Below, one piece after another: positions 1 to 8,139 of a stretch of DNA of 64,000 bases. Positions within the stretch are counted from its first letter, which is position 1; every line of letters starts with the position of its first letter. The DNA comes from Aeromicrobium endophyticum (lineage in GTDB: Bacteria > Actinomycetota > Actinomycetes > Propionibacteriales > Nocardioidaceae), in contig NZ_QUBR01000001.1 of NCBI RefSeq assembly GCF_003586285.1, forward strand, positions 744,001-808,000, written 5' to 3'. The notes beneath the pieces were generated by a model. It did no database searches. It saw nothing but the letters and a program-made list of their open reading frames with translations, and was not told where the DNA came from. A program made the translations under genes and the position numbers.

Positions 1-639
1 CAGCCGCTTGGCCCGCTCGATCGCGAACGGCGACCCGCTCGAGACCCGGGCGGCCAGCGCCAGGGCGGCGTCCATCAGGTCGTCCGGCGAGGTGACGTCG
101 AGCACGAAGCCGATGCGCTCGGCCTCGGCGGCGTCGATGAACTCGCCCGAGAACACCAGCCGCTTGGCGGTCTGCAGGCCGACGAGCTGCGGTAGCAGCC
201 AGGTGCCGGCGCCCGTGTCGGGCACGAGCCCGCGCTGCACGAAGATCCACGAGAACCGGGCGCGCGTCGAGGCGATGCGGAAGTCGCACTGCGTGGCCAG
301 CTCGATGCCGAGACCTGCCGCCGGACCGTCGACGGCGGCGATGACCGGCTTGCTCGCGTCGTGCAGGAACCAGTGCTGGCCATCGGTGTGCTGCGTGCGG
401 TCCTCGCCCCTCGTGCCGGGCTCGACGTCGTGCAGCTCGGTGAGGTCGGTGCCGGCACAGAACTGACCGGGCGTGCCCGTGAGGACGATGGCCTTCACGG
501 CGGCATCGGCCTGCGCCGCCAGCGTGAGGTCGCGGATGGTCGCGAGCATCACGTAGCTGAGGGCGTTGCGCTTCTCGGGGCGGTCGATCGTGATGATGCC
601 GACCCCGTCCTGCACCGCGTAGCGGACCAGGTCGCTCAT
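1..639 (-). CDS. Enoyl-CoA hydratase/isomerase family protein (C-terminus cut by window edge)
   Basis: Crotonase-fold protein, expected to hydrate or isomerise an enoyl-CoA in the cytoplasm. The 213 residues present begin MSDLVRYAVQDGVGIITIDR and contain the family landmarks RPEKRNALS, the first oxyanion-hole segment FCAGTDL, and the second, VDGPAAGLGIELA. The RGLVPDTGAGTWLLP segment matches the active-site helix of crotonases. The family is usually 250-290 residues, so about 40-70 residues lie beyond position 1. The ATG at 639-637 overlaps the stop of the upstream VOC gene as ATGA, so the two are translationally coupled in an operon with the ligase at 1366-3084. Substrate unknown; the ligase next door suggests a CoA-activated carboxylic acid. 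Confidence 0.9.
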   Translation of the reverse strand, partial: MSDLVRYAVQDGVGIITIDRPEKRNALSYVMLATIRDLTLAAQADAAVKAIVLTGTPGQFCAGTDLTELHDVEPGTRGEDRTQHTDGQHWFLHDASKPVIAAVDGPAAGLGIELATQCDFRIASTRARFSWIFVQRGLVPDTGAGTWLLPQLVGLQTAKRLVFSGEFIDAAEAERIGFVLDVTSPDDLMDAALALAARVSSGSPFAIERAKRL

Positions 640-1358
640 GCCGTCGCCGCCGTCGCGTCGGCGACGAAGCGGACGTCGACGCCGCACAGGCGCAGGCTCT
701 CGCCCACGCGAGCCGGGTCGGCGGCGGAGACGTCGAAGGCCACGAGACCGGCGGTGTCGTGCGAGGGGACGAACCGCAGCACGGTGTCGTGCAGGTCGAG
801 GGTGGTCGCGTCGGTCAGCGGCACGTCGAGCACCTGCGACCAGGTGCGGGCCAGTGCCTCGGGGTCGGGCGAGGCGAGCTCGGCCCCCACGATGTCGCGG
901 ACGACGTCGGTGCAGGCGGCGTCGAAGACCCGTGGCGCGAAGTGCCAGCTCTCGGGCGGGTCGACCTGGTCGACCTCGGCCAGGGTGCCCAGCGACCTGG
1001 GGTGCCACTGCGAGATGCGGTTTCCCTCGAAGTCCTGCGCGAACAGGGGCTCGATGCCCAGGCCGGCGGCGCGGTCGATGACGGCCTGCTGGTCGGCGAC
1101 CTGCACGACGAGCATGTAGCCGACGGCGCCCTTGCGCTCGACCAGCCGTCCGTGCGAGGAGTCCGCCGTCATCGGTGCGCACAGCTCGAGGAAGGTGTCG
1201 CCGAACGTCAGCACCTCGTGCTCGAACCCCAGCTCGGCCATCGACTCGGGGTCGCGGGTGCCGCTGGTGTTGCCGAAGGCGTCGCGGCACTGCGCGATCG
1301 CCTCGTCGAGCTCGGGGACCAGCAGGACGACCTGACGGATACGGGGCAGGACGGACAT
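636..1358 (-). CDS. VOC (glyoxalase-fold) family protein, 240 aa
   Basis: Two-module vicinal-oxygen-chelate protein starting MSVLPRIRQVVLLVPELDEA. Family members bind a divalent metal and act as lyases, isomerases or dioxygenases; the reaction here is unknown. The first beta strand reads IRQV, so the His usually seen there is absent, while the central His-Pro (QWHPRSLG) is kept. It resembles the VOC protein at 51081-51797 (IRQV start, H-P-x-D/S-L-G, similar spacing), which also sits directly downstream of an AMP-forming ligase, so a ligase-VOC pair occurs twice in the window. It overlaps the following hydratase by 4 bp and lies 7 bp after the ligase stop, indicating one transcription unit. 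Confidence 0.8.
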   Translation of the reverse strand: MSVLPRIRQVVLLVPELDEAIAQCRDAFGNTSGTRDPESMAELGFEHEVLTFGDTFLELCAPMTADSSHGRLVERKGAVGYMLVVQVADQQAVIDRAAGLGIEPLFAQDFEGNRISQWHPRSLGTLAEVDQVDPPESWHFAPRVFDAACTDVVRDIVGAELASPDPEALARTWSQVLDVPLTDATTLDLHDTVLRFVPSHDTAGLVAFDVSAADPARVGESLRLCGVDVRFVADATAATA

Positions 1359-1365
1359 GTCTCTC

Positions 1366-3084
1366 CTAGGGCGCTGGGACGGTCGCGGACAGCTGGGCGC
1401 GCAGCTCGCGCTTGAGGATCTTGCCGATCGCGTTGCGCGGCAGCGCCTCGACGACCTCGAGACGCTCGGGCCACTTGAACGTGGCGACCTGCTGGTCGCG
1501 CAGGCGTCCGACGAGCTGGTCGAGCGTGGGTGCGTCGGCGGCGTCCCGCGGCACCACGAACAGGCAGACCCGCTCGCCGAGCCGGTCGTCGGGCATCGCG
1601 ACGGCGGCCACCTCGGCGACGCGGTCGTCGGCGATCACGAGCGCCTCGACCTCGGCGGCCGAGATCTTGAAGCCGCCGCGGATGATCAGGTCCTTGGCCC
1701 GGTCGACGTGCGTCAGGTACGACGGGCTGTCGGCGCTGATCTCGAAGACGTCACCGGTGCAGAACCAGCCGTCGGCGTCGAATCCGTGCCGGCCCCGGTT
1801 CCAGTAGCCCGCGAAGATCGTCGGGCCCTTCAGCCGCAGCTCGCCCGCCCGGCCCGGGGTGGTGACCTCGTCGCCGTCGTCGAGGCTCACGAGTCGGGCC
1901 TGCATCGCGTGCGCGACGTCGACGCGGTACGGCATGTCGTCGACGCCGTACCGCGGGAAGAGGCGTCCTCGATCGGCCGGCTCGGGGACGGTCTCGGGAT
2001 CGCCGAACAGCACGCCGCCCTCGTTGGAGCCGAACAGGTTGAGCACCTCGACGCCGTGGTCGCGCTCCCAGCGGGCGATCATCCAGCCCGAGAGGGGCGC
2101 GGACCCCGAGCCGACCGCGCGCAAGGTCGACAGGTCGTGCTGCTCGAAGGCCGTGTCGTCGGCGACGAGGGTGTCGAGCACCAGCGGAGGCGCGCACGTG
2201 TACGTGACGCGCTCGCTCTCGACCTGCCCGACGAAGACGTCGAGGTCGAACGGGTGGTGCTGCGCCAGCGTGGCACCCAAGGCGATCCAGGGCATGAACA
2301 TGCCGGCCAGCCCGCCGCCGTTGACCATCGGGAACGGGTTGAGCAGCACGTCGTCGGCGCCCAGCCGCGGCGCCTGGGCGCAGGCCGTGCCCAGCACCTC
2401 CCAGTCGCCGTAGGCCCGCGGCACGCCCTTCGGCGTCCCCTCGGTGCCCGACGTCCAGACCAGGGTCACGCAGTCGTTGGAGCCCAGGTCGAGGGAGGCG
2501 AGGTGCTCGGTGAGCTCGGACGAGTCGGCGTCGGCGGACGCGACGAGGTCGTCGAGCGGCTCGACGCCGTCCACCGCGTCCGGCCCGAACGCCAGCACGG
2601 CCTGCAGCGTCGGCACGTCGTCGCGCAGCCCGACGGCGTCGGCGGCGAGCGGACGACCGACGGCCTGCGTGGCCGTCACGAACACCTGAGCGCCGGCGGC
2701 CGTCCCCATGCCGCTCAGCTCGTGCCGCCGGTACTGCACCGGGAACGGCGTCACGATGGCGCCCAGCCGGGCCACGGCAAGCAGCACCAGCGGCAGCTCG
2801 ACGCTGTTGGGCAGCTGCACGCCGACGACGACGTCGCGCCGCACCCCGTGGTCGAACAGCACCCGCGAGATGCGGTCGACCTGGTCGCCGACCTCGTCCC
2901 AGGTGAGCCGGCGCGGCTCGCCGGCCATGAAGGAGGAGCGGTTGGGGGCGTCGACCAACGAGAGCCGGTGGCCGATGGCGCCCCGGTGCCCGGTCAGGAG
3001 GTCGGACCACGTCGTGCCGGTCCACCACCCATCGGCACGGAAGCTCTCGGCGACCTCTTCTGGGAACAGCTGCACGCGGCTCAT
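1366..3084 (-). CDS. AMP-dependent acyl-CoA synthetase/ligase, 572 aa
   Basis: ANL-superfamily enzyme that adenylates a carboxylic acid and transfers it to CoA. The P-loop-like core reads WTSGTEGTPKGVPR, with Glu in place of the second Thr of SGTTG. The aryl/acyl-binding region FGSNEGG, the hinge motif with GDVFE, and the C-terminal lysine motif NAIGKILKREL are all present, so the enzyme looks complete. It is closely related in layout to the ligase at 6275-8026 (both start with a GWW segment and share PRRLTW and SGTE motifs). First gene of a leftward operon (ligase-VOC-hydratase), divergent from the hydratase at 3211. Substrate class cannot be read from the sequence; a cyclic or branched acid is a guess. 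Confidence 0.88.
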   Translation of the reverse strand: MSRVQLFPEEVAESFRADGWWTGTTWSDLLTGHRGAIGHRLSLVDAPNRSSFMAGEPRRLTWDEVGDQVDRISRVLFDHGVRRDVVVGVQLPNSVELPLVLLAVARLGAIVTPFPVQYRRHELSGMGTAAGAQVFVTATQAVGRPLAADAVGLRDDVPTLQAVLAFGPDAVDGVEPLDDLVASADADSSELTEHLASLDLGSNDCVTLVWTSGTEGTPKGVPRAYGDWEVLGTACAQAPRLGADDVLLNPFPMVNGGGLAGMFMPWIALGATLAQHHPFDLDVFVGQVESERVTYTCAPPLVLDTLVADDTAFEQHDLSTLRAVGSGSAPLSGWMIARWERDHGVEVLNLFGSNEGGVLFGDPETVPEPADRGRLFPRYGVDDMPYRVDVAHAMQARLVSLDDGDEVTTPGRAGELRLKGPTIFAGYWNRGRHGFDADGWFCTGDVFEISADSPSYLTHVDRAKDLIIRGGFKISAAEVEALVIADDRVAEVAAVAMPDDRLGERVCLFVVPRDAADAPTLDQLVGRLRDQQVATFKWPERLEVVEALPRNAIGKILKRELRAQLSATVPAP

Positions 3085-3210
3085 CGTAGAACAGAGATCT
3101 CAAAACTACTAGATAGCAAGTGACTGTTCATTTCTCGTCCGTCCCGGCACAATGGTCACCTCACAGCCCATGTGACATCACTTCACCCCTCGGATCGGCA
3201 AGGAGCAAGC
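3085..3210. promoter_or_regulatory. Divergent promoter region between two catabolic operons
   Basis: This 126-bp gap separates the leftward ligase operon from the rightward hydratase operon and is locally A/T-rich at 3098-3135, unlike the flanking DNA. It contains GAACAGAG at 3088-3095; AACAGAG also occurs in the divergent gaps at 8072-8088 and 57239-57255. A purine-rich AAGGAG at 3200-3205 lies 5 bp before the GTG at 3211 and decides the start of the rightward gene over the GTG at 3172. No confident -35/-10 pair could be assigned by eye. Confidence 0.45.
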
Positions 3211-4026
3211 GTGAGTCTCTTCAACAGAGATAGTGGCACCTCGTCGGTGGTGCACACCGAGCGCGACGACGGCGTCGCGATCATCACGCTCCACCGCCCC
3301 GAGCGTCGCAACGCCTGGACCGTCGAGATGCAGGCCGGCTACTACGACGCCCTCGCGTCCGCGTCGGCCGACCCCGACGTGCGCGTCGTCGTGGTGACCG
3401 GGGCAGGCGGCTCGTTCTGCCCAGGAGCCGACACCCAGGCCCTCGACACGTACTCCCAGACCGGCACGACCAATCCGCTCGCGGCACGGATCGAGCAGCC
3501 CGAATGGTTCCCGAGCACCGTGCCGAAGCCGATGATCGCGGCCGTCGAGGGCCCGTGCGCCGGCATCGGCCTCGTCCAGGCGCTGATGTGCGACATCCGC
3601 GTCGTCGCGCCCGACGCCCGCCTGTCGACCGCCTTCGTCCGGCGGGGGCTGCCGGCCATGCACGGCGGCGAGTGGCTGCTCGAGCGCATCGCCGGCGCAG
3701 CCACCGCCCACGAGCTGCTGCTGACGGGGCGCACCTTCGACGGCACCGAGGCCCTGCGGCTCGGCGTCGCCCACGAGGCCGTCGACGCTCCCCTGGCCCG
3801 CGCCCTCGAGCTCGCCCACGACATGGCCGCGCGCTGCTCGCCCACGTCGATGGCCCACATCAAGCAGCGGCTCTGGACGAGCCGCAGCCGCACCCTCGAC
3901 GAGACCGTCGTCGAGGTCGACGCGGTGCTGGACGACTTCTTGTCGTCCGACGACTTCCGCGAGGGCGTCGCCAGCTTCGTCGAACGACGCACCCCGCACT
4001 TCCGCGGGCTCTCCCACCCGCTCTAG
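3211..4026 (+). CDS. Enoyl-CoA hydratase/isomerase family protein, 271 aa
   Basis: Crotonase-fold protein with the RPERRNAWT substrate loop, the first oxyanion-hole segment GSFCPGADT and the second, VEGPCAGIGLVQALMCD. The helix RRGLPAMHGGEWLL occupies the place of the catalytic glutamates. The start is placed at GTG 3211 because an AAGGAG ribosome-binding site lies 5 bp upstream; an upstream in-frame GTG at 3172 would add 13 residues with no such site. It is followed 21 bp later by a nitronate-monooxygenase-like gene and then another hydratase, forming a three-gene rightward operon. The two hydratases are different subfamilies, so they probably act on different intermediates of the same acid. 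Confidence 0.88.
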   Translation: MSLFNRDSGTSSVVHTERDDGVAIITLHRPERRNAWTVEMQAGYYDALASASADPDVRVVVVTGAGGSFCPGADTQALDTYSQTGTTNPLAARIEQPEWFPSTVPKPMIAAVEGPCAGIGLVQALMCDIRVVAPDARLSTAFVRRGLPAMHGGEWLLERIAGAATAHELLLTGRTFDGTEALRLGVAHEAVDAPLARALELAHDMAARCSPTSMAHIKQRLWTSRSRTLDETVVEVDAVLDDFLSSDDFREGVASFVERRTPHFRGLSHPL

Positions 4027-4047
4027 CCCCTCCTCCCGAAGGACACG

Positions 4048-5013
4048 ATGACCCGCCCCTCGATCCAGCCGCTCCGCCTGCCCGTCGTGGCGGCGCCCAT
4101 GTTCCTGATCTCCGGCACCGAGCTCGTCGTCGCGGCGTGCACGTCCGGCGTGGTCGGCTCCTTCCCGGCGCCCAACTGCCGCACCACCGACGAGCTCGAC
4201 CGGTGGATGGGCACGATCAACGACGCGCTGCGCAACGCCGCCGACTCGGACCCGAGCGCGATCATCGCCCCCTGGGCCCTGAACCTGGTCACCCACCGCA
4301 CCAATGCGCGGCTGGCCGACGACCTCGCCCTCGTGGCCGAGCACCGGCCGCCCATCGTCATCACGGCCCTCGGCTCGCCGGCGCCGGTCATGGACGTCGT
4401 CAAGGGCTACGGCGGCATCGTCGTGGCCGATGTCGTCAGCCTCAAGCTCGCCCACAAGGCCGCGAGCCTGGGCGTCGACGGCCTGGCCTGCGTGTCGAGC
4501 GGAGCGGGCGGCCACACCGGGCACCTGTCGCCGTTCGCCTTCGTCTCGGCGGTGCGCGAGTTCTTCGACGGCATCGTGACGGTCGGCGGTGGCATCAGCG
4601 ACGGTTACGGCGTCGCGGGCGCGATCGCGTCCGGCGCCGACCTGGTCTACATGGGCACCCGCTTCCTGCCGACGACCGAGAGCCTGGCGCCCGAGGCCTA
4701 CAAGCAGATGGTCGTCGACCACGGCCCGGACGACCTGGTCGTCAGCTCCGGCGTCACCGGCACCGATGCGTCGTGGCTGCGCCCCAGCCTGGTCGCCAAC
4801 GGCTTCGACCCCGACCACATGACAGCCCCGACCGAGCGCAACTACGACTCGTCGGCATCGCCCAACAAGAAGTGGAAGGACATCTGGGCCGCCGGGCAGG
4901 GCTTGCAGACCATCCGCGAGATCGAGCCAGTCCGTGCCGTCGTCGACCGGCTCGAGCGCGAGTACCGTGCGGCGGGCGACCGATTCGCCGCCCTCACCCC
5001 AGGAGCACCATGA
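4048..5013 (+). CDS. Nitronate monooxygenase-like FMN TIM-barrel protein, 321 aa
   Basis: Matches the NMO/2-nitropropane dioxygenase family: N-terminal PVVAAPMFLISGTELVVAA, the central GVDGLACVSSGAGGHTGH loop carrying the usual active-site His, and the FMN-phosphate-binding stretches TVGGGISDGYGVAGAIASGA and VYMGTRFLPTTES. Family members oxidise alkyl nitronates, but many sit in acyl-CoA catabolic clusters with unknown reactions, some probably reducing or desaturating CoA esters. Length (321) is typical. The stop overlaps the ATG of the next hydratase (ATGA at 5010-5013), so the genes are coupled. The operon position between two crotonases favours a role in degrading the same CoA-activated substrate rather than nitronate detoxification; that is inference. 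Confidence 0.85.
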   Translation: MTRPSIQPLRLPVVAAPMFLISGTELVVAACTSGVVGSFPAPNCRTTDELDRWMGTINDALRNAADSDPSAIIAPWALNLVTHRTNARLADDLALVAEHRPPIVITALGSPAPVMDVVKGYGGIVVADVVSLKLAHKAASLGVDGLACVSSGAGGHTGHLSPFAFVSAVREFFDGIVTVGGGISDGYGVAGAIASGADLVYMGTRFLPTTESLAPEAYKQMVVDHGPDDLVVSSGVTGTDASWLRPSLVANGFDPDHMTAPTERNYDSSASPNKKWKDIWAAGQGLQTIREIEPVRAVVDRLEREYRAAGDRFAALTPGAP

Positions 5014-5867
5014 CCTACGAGACGCTCGTCCTCACCGTCGACGACCACGTCGCGACGATCGAGCTGAACCGGCCCGAGCAGCTCAACTCGATCACCAGCC
5101 TGATGGTCGACGAGCTGGTCGCGGTGTTCGCCCAGACCAACGACGACCCCGACGTCCGCGCCGTCGTCGTCACCGGCCGCGGCAAGGCCTACTGCGCCGG
5201 TGCCGACCTCTCGGGCGGATCGAAGTCCCTCGACGCCGAGGAGCGCGGCTGGGCCGAGGAGGTCGACGACTTCCGCGACGGCGGCGGCCTCATCACCCTC
5301 AACATCTTCGCGTCGACCAAGCCCGTGATCGGCGCCGTCAACGGCGTCGCGGCCGGCCTCGGCGCCACGATGCTGCTGCCGATGGACTTCATCCTGGCCG
5401 CGGAGTCGGCCCGTTTCGGCTTCGTGTTCGCCAAGCGCGGCATCGTGCCCGAGGCGTGCTCGACGTGGTTCCTGCCCAAGAAGGTCGGCCTGTCGAAGGC
5501 TGCCGAGTGGTTCTACACCGGCCGCATGGTCTCGTCGTCCGAGGCGCTCGACGCCGGGCTGGTGCGCAGCGTCCACCCCGCCGACGAGCTGCTGCCGGCG
5601 GCCTACGCGCTGGCGCGCGAGATCGTCGAGAACACCTCGCCGGTCGCGGTCGGCATGATCCGTCAGATGCTGTGGCGCTTCGCCGGCACGGACCACCCGA
5701 TGGACGCCCACCGCGTCGACTCGCGCCTCAACTACGAGCTCGGCACCACCCCCGACGTCGTCGAGGGCATCACCTCGTTCCTCGAGAAGCGTCCGCCCCG
5801 GTTCCCCGGCACGCTCCCCGCCGACGCCCCCGCCTCCTACCCCTGGTGGACCGAGCCGGAGTTCTGA
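5010..5867 (+). CDS. Enoyl-CoA hydratase/isomerase family protein, 285 aa
   Basis: Full-length crotonase. Visible landmarks are LNRPEQLNSI, the first oxyanion-hole segment KAYCAGADLSGG, the second, VNGVAAGLGATMLLPMDF, and the active-site helix FAKRGIVPEACSTWFLPKKVG, followed by the conserved MVSSSEALDAGLV segment. The C-terminal tail ending PWWTEPEF is longer than in the shortest family members and typical of actinobacterial EchA proteins with about 285 residues. ATG at 5010 overlaps the preceding stop by 4 bp. Last gene of the rightward operon; it converges on the SnoaL gene with a 6-bp gap, leaving no room for a separate terminator. Confidence 0.9.
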   Translation: MTYETLVLTVDDHVATIELNRPEQLNSITSLMVDELVAVFAQTNDDPDVRAVVVTGRGKAYCAGADLSGGSKSLDAEERGWAEEVDDFRDGGGLITLNIFASTKPVIGAVNGVAAGLGATMLLPMDFILAAESARFGFVFAKRGIVPEACSTWFLPKKVGLSKAAEWFYTGRMVSSSEALDAGLVRSVHPADELLPAAYALAREIVENTSPVAVGMIRQMLWRFAGTDHPMDAHRVDSRLNYELGTTPDVVEGITSFLEKRPPRFPGTLPADAPASYPWWTEPEF

Positions 5868-5873
5868 CCGCCG

Positions 5874-6278
5874 TCAGTGGCCGAAGTCGTCGGTGATGCC
5901 CATGCCGGCCAGCAGGGTCGGGCGGTCGTAGTACTCGAGCCACTCGGTGATCGTGCCGTCGGCCATGCGCAGGATGCCGACGACCGGCACCTCGCCGTGG
6001 TGGCCGTCGAAGTCGAAGTCGTCGACCCGCTCGACGAACACACGCCCGTCGATGATGCCGAGGGCCTTGATGTGCAGCGTGATGCGCTCGGCCTTGCTGC
6101 CGAGGATGGCCATGCGCTCGGCGATCGCGGCACGGCCGACCACGGGCTCCTGCATGACGCTGTGCAGCACCCCGTCGTCGGCGAACATGTCGACGACGCC
6201 GTCCCAGTCCATCGTGTCCCAAGCCTCGAACATGCGGCGGGCGAGGTCGAGCTTCTGGTCGTCGGTCATGGTGCTCAC
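5874..6278 (-). CDS. SnoaL-like/NTF2-fold polyketide-cyclase-like protein, 134 aa
   Basis: Small alpha+beta-barrel protein of the nuclear-transport-factor-2/SnoaL type: an N-terminal helix with ARRMFEAWDTMDWDGVVDMF, then ADDGVLHSV and a beta-rich half ending in the tryptophan-containing strand ITEWLEYYD. Such proteins act as isomerases, epoxide hydrolases or cyclases; the reaction is not identifiable here. GTG 6278 is chosen as start because AAGGAG lies 7 bp upstream and the codon overlaps the ligase stop as GTGA; ATG 6269 is an alternative. Co-transcribed with the ligase at 6275-8026. A related-fold gene sits at 61244-61633 in the other catabolic region. Confidence 0.8.
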   Translation of the reverse strand: MSTMTDDQKLDLARRMFEAWDTMDWDGVVDMFADDGVLHSVMQEPVVGRAAIAERMAILGSKAERITLHIKALGIIDGRVFVERVDDFDFDGHHGEVPVVGILRMADGTITEWLEYYDRPTLLAGMGITDDFGH

Positions 6279-8026
6279 GCGGTGGCTCCTTCTGGGGTGG
6301 TCGGGCTCTGGGTGGTCAGGCGCAGCTCGCGCTTGAGGATCTTGCCGACGGGGTTGCGCGGCATCGCGTCGAGCACCTGCAGGCGCTCGGGCAGCTTGAA
6401 CGACGCGATCTTCTTGGCCCGCAGGAACTCGACGAGCTCGTCGAGCGTCAGGCTGGTGCCCGCCGCGAGCGTGACGATCGCGGCGATGCGCTCGCCCAGC
6501 ACCTCGTCGGGGTCGCCGATCACGGCGACGTCGACGACCGCGGGGTGGTCGCCGATGAGGCCCTCGAGCTCGACGGGGGCGATGTTCATGCCGCCGCGGA
6601 TGATGAGGTCCTTGGCCCGGTCGAGGTAGTGCAGGTACTGGTTCTTGTCGCCGGCGATCTCGAACAGGTCGCCGGTCTTCAGGTAGCCCTGCTCGTCGAA
6701 CGGGCTCGGACGTCGCTCGCCGTGCAGGTAGCCGGCGAACACCGACGGCCCGGTGATGTAGAGCTCTCCGCTGCGTCCGGGCTCCTCGATGTCCTCGCCG
6801 GTGACGACGTCGACCAGGCGCACCCGCATCCAGTCGGCGATGCGTCCCGACCACGTGACACCGGGCGTGCCGTACCGCGGGAAGTACTGGGCGCGCTCGT
6901 CGGGATCGGGGAAGTCCTCGGGGCTCGACAGCAGGCCGATGCCCTCGTTGGAGCCGAAGAAGTTGATGACGCCGATGCCGAACTTCTCCTGCCAGCCGCG
7001 CACCATGACGGGCTGCAGCGGGACGGAGCCGGAGCCCAGCCGGGTCAGGCTCGTGAGGTCGGTCTGGGCGAGCAGGGCCTCGTTGTGCAGGAGCGTCCAC
7101 AGCAGGGCGGGCGGCGCGACGGTGTAGGTGACCCTCTCGTCGGCGATCTGCGCGAGGAACGTCGGCAGGTCGAACGGGTGGTGCTGGACGAGCACCGACC
7201 CGCTGCGCAGCCACGGCAGGAACATCCCGTTGATGCCGGCCATGTTGACCATCGGGAACGGGTTGAGCAGCACGTCGTCGTGGGTGATCGACGGCAGCTC
7301 GACGGTGGCCCAGCTGACGGCGATCCAGTCGTAGTGGCACCGCGGGACGCCCTTGGGCTCGCTCTCGGTGCCCGACGTCCAGCAGATCGTGAGGCAGTCG
7401 TTGGGGTCGTTCGGGTCGGCGGCCATCCGGGCGGCGACGCGGTCGCGCTGCTCGGCCGTGGCCGGGGTGGGCGCGATGCTCAGCACTCCCTCGGGAAGGC
7501 CGCCACTCGCCTCCTCGTCCGGGCCGTAGGCGATCAGGTAGTTCAGCGAGGGCAGGCGGTCGAGCGCGTCGTGCACGTCGGCGACCGGCGACCGGCCGCC
7601 GAACGTCGGGACGGTCACGAACGCCGCGAACTCGGCCTGGTTGGCCATGCCGACGATCTCGTTCTCGCGGTACTGCATCGGCAGCGGCGAGATGATGATG
7701 CCGACCATCCAGGCCGCGACGTAGACCTCGGCGAGCTCGATCGCATTGGGCATCTGGACGCCGAGCACGTCGCCGCGCCTCAGTCCGAGCCCGAGCAGCC
7801 GGTCGGCGAGGGCCGTCGCCTCGGCGTCGACCTCGTTCCAGGTGAGACGTCGCGGAGCGCCGCCGGTGAGCGCCTGCCGGTTGGCCGGGTCGACGATCGC
7901 GAGCTCGTCGCCGCGCGTGGCGACCTGGTGCGCGAAGAGCTGGTCGACGGTCTCGTCGGTCCACCATCCCCTCGACGTGTAGTCCTCGACCTTGTCGGCC
8001 GGATGCAGCCCGCGGGTACTTGCCAT
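6275..8026 (-). CDS. AMP-dependent acyl-CoA synthetase/ligase, 583 aa
   Basis: Complete ANL-type ligase. The nucleotide-binding motif is CWTSGTESEPKGVPR (Glu after SGT, as in the ligase at 1366-3084), followed by NPFPMVNMAG, FGSNEG, the hinge GDLFEIAG and the terminal NPVGKILKREL with the catalytic lysine. Start at ATG 8026 is preferred because GAGGTGAG lies just upstream; an in-frame ATG at 8071 would put the start in the A/T-rich promoter segment. Leads a leftward two-gene operon with the SnoaL protein; divergent from the SDR operon at 8140. Close resemblance to the ligase at 1366 suggests two related substrates or successive acids in one pathway. Confidence 0.88.
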   Translation of the reverse strand: MASTRGLHPADKVEDYTSRGWWTDETVDQLFAHQVATRGDELAIVDPANRQALTGGAPRRLTWNEVDAEATALADRLLGLGLRRGDVLGVQMPNAIELAEVYVAAWMVGIIISPLPMQYRENEIVGMANQAEFAAFVTVPTFGGRSPVADVHDALDRLPSLNYLIAYGPDEEASGGLPEGVLSIAPTPATAEQRDRVAARMAADPNDPNDCLTICWTSGTESEPKGVPRCHYDWIAVSWATVELPSITHDDVLLNPFPMVNMAGINGMFLPWLRSGSVLVQHHPFDLPTFLAQIADERVTYTVAPPALLWTLLHNEALLAQTDLTSLTRLGSGSVPLQPVMVRGWQEKFGIGVINFFGSNEGIGLLSSPEDFPDPDERAQYFPRYGTPGVTWSGRIADWMRVRLVDVVTGEDIEEPGRSGELYITGPSVFAGYLHGERRPSPFDEQGYLKTGDLFEIAGDKNQYLHYLDRAKDLIIRGGMNIAPVELEGLIGDHPAVVDVAVIGDPDEVLGERIAAIVTLAAGTSLTLDELVEFLRAKKIASFKLPERLQVLDAMPRNPVGKILKRELRLTTQSPTTPEGATA

Positions 8027-8050
8027 CTCGTGCTCACCTCGTGACACTTC

Positions 8051-8088
8051 AGTTAACAGTGTGATACACATTACTACAGTAAACAGAG
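8051..8088. promoter_or_regulatory. Putative operator/promoter between divergent ligase and SDR operons
   Basis: A/T-rich stretch in otherwise G/C-rich DNA. It contains a GTGT-GAT-ACAC dyad (8060-8070) and, on the complementary strand, the two related decamers CTGTTAACTG and CTGTTTACTG flanking it. The right part, TACTACAGTAAACAGAG (8072-8088), matches 14 of 17 bases of 57239-57255 in the divergent gap between the two thiolases. This looks like a shared regulator site or a shared promoter core for the two catabolic regions. The regulator is not identifiable here. Confidence 0.45.
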
Positions 8089-8139
8089 CGAGTCGTCAAC
8101 GCTCGGACCACCCCCGCAGGACCTCGATCGGAGCACCAC

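Noticed and set aside
1357..3123. Long open frame (588 codons) opposite the ligase at 1366-3084
   Set aside because: Rich in Arg/Gly/Asp/Val without domain resemblance; a typical antisense shadow of high-GC coding DNA. The ligase on the other strand has all motifs.
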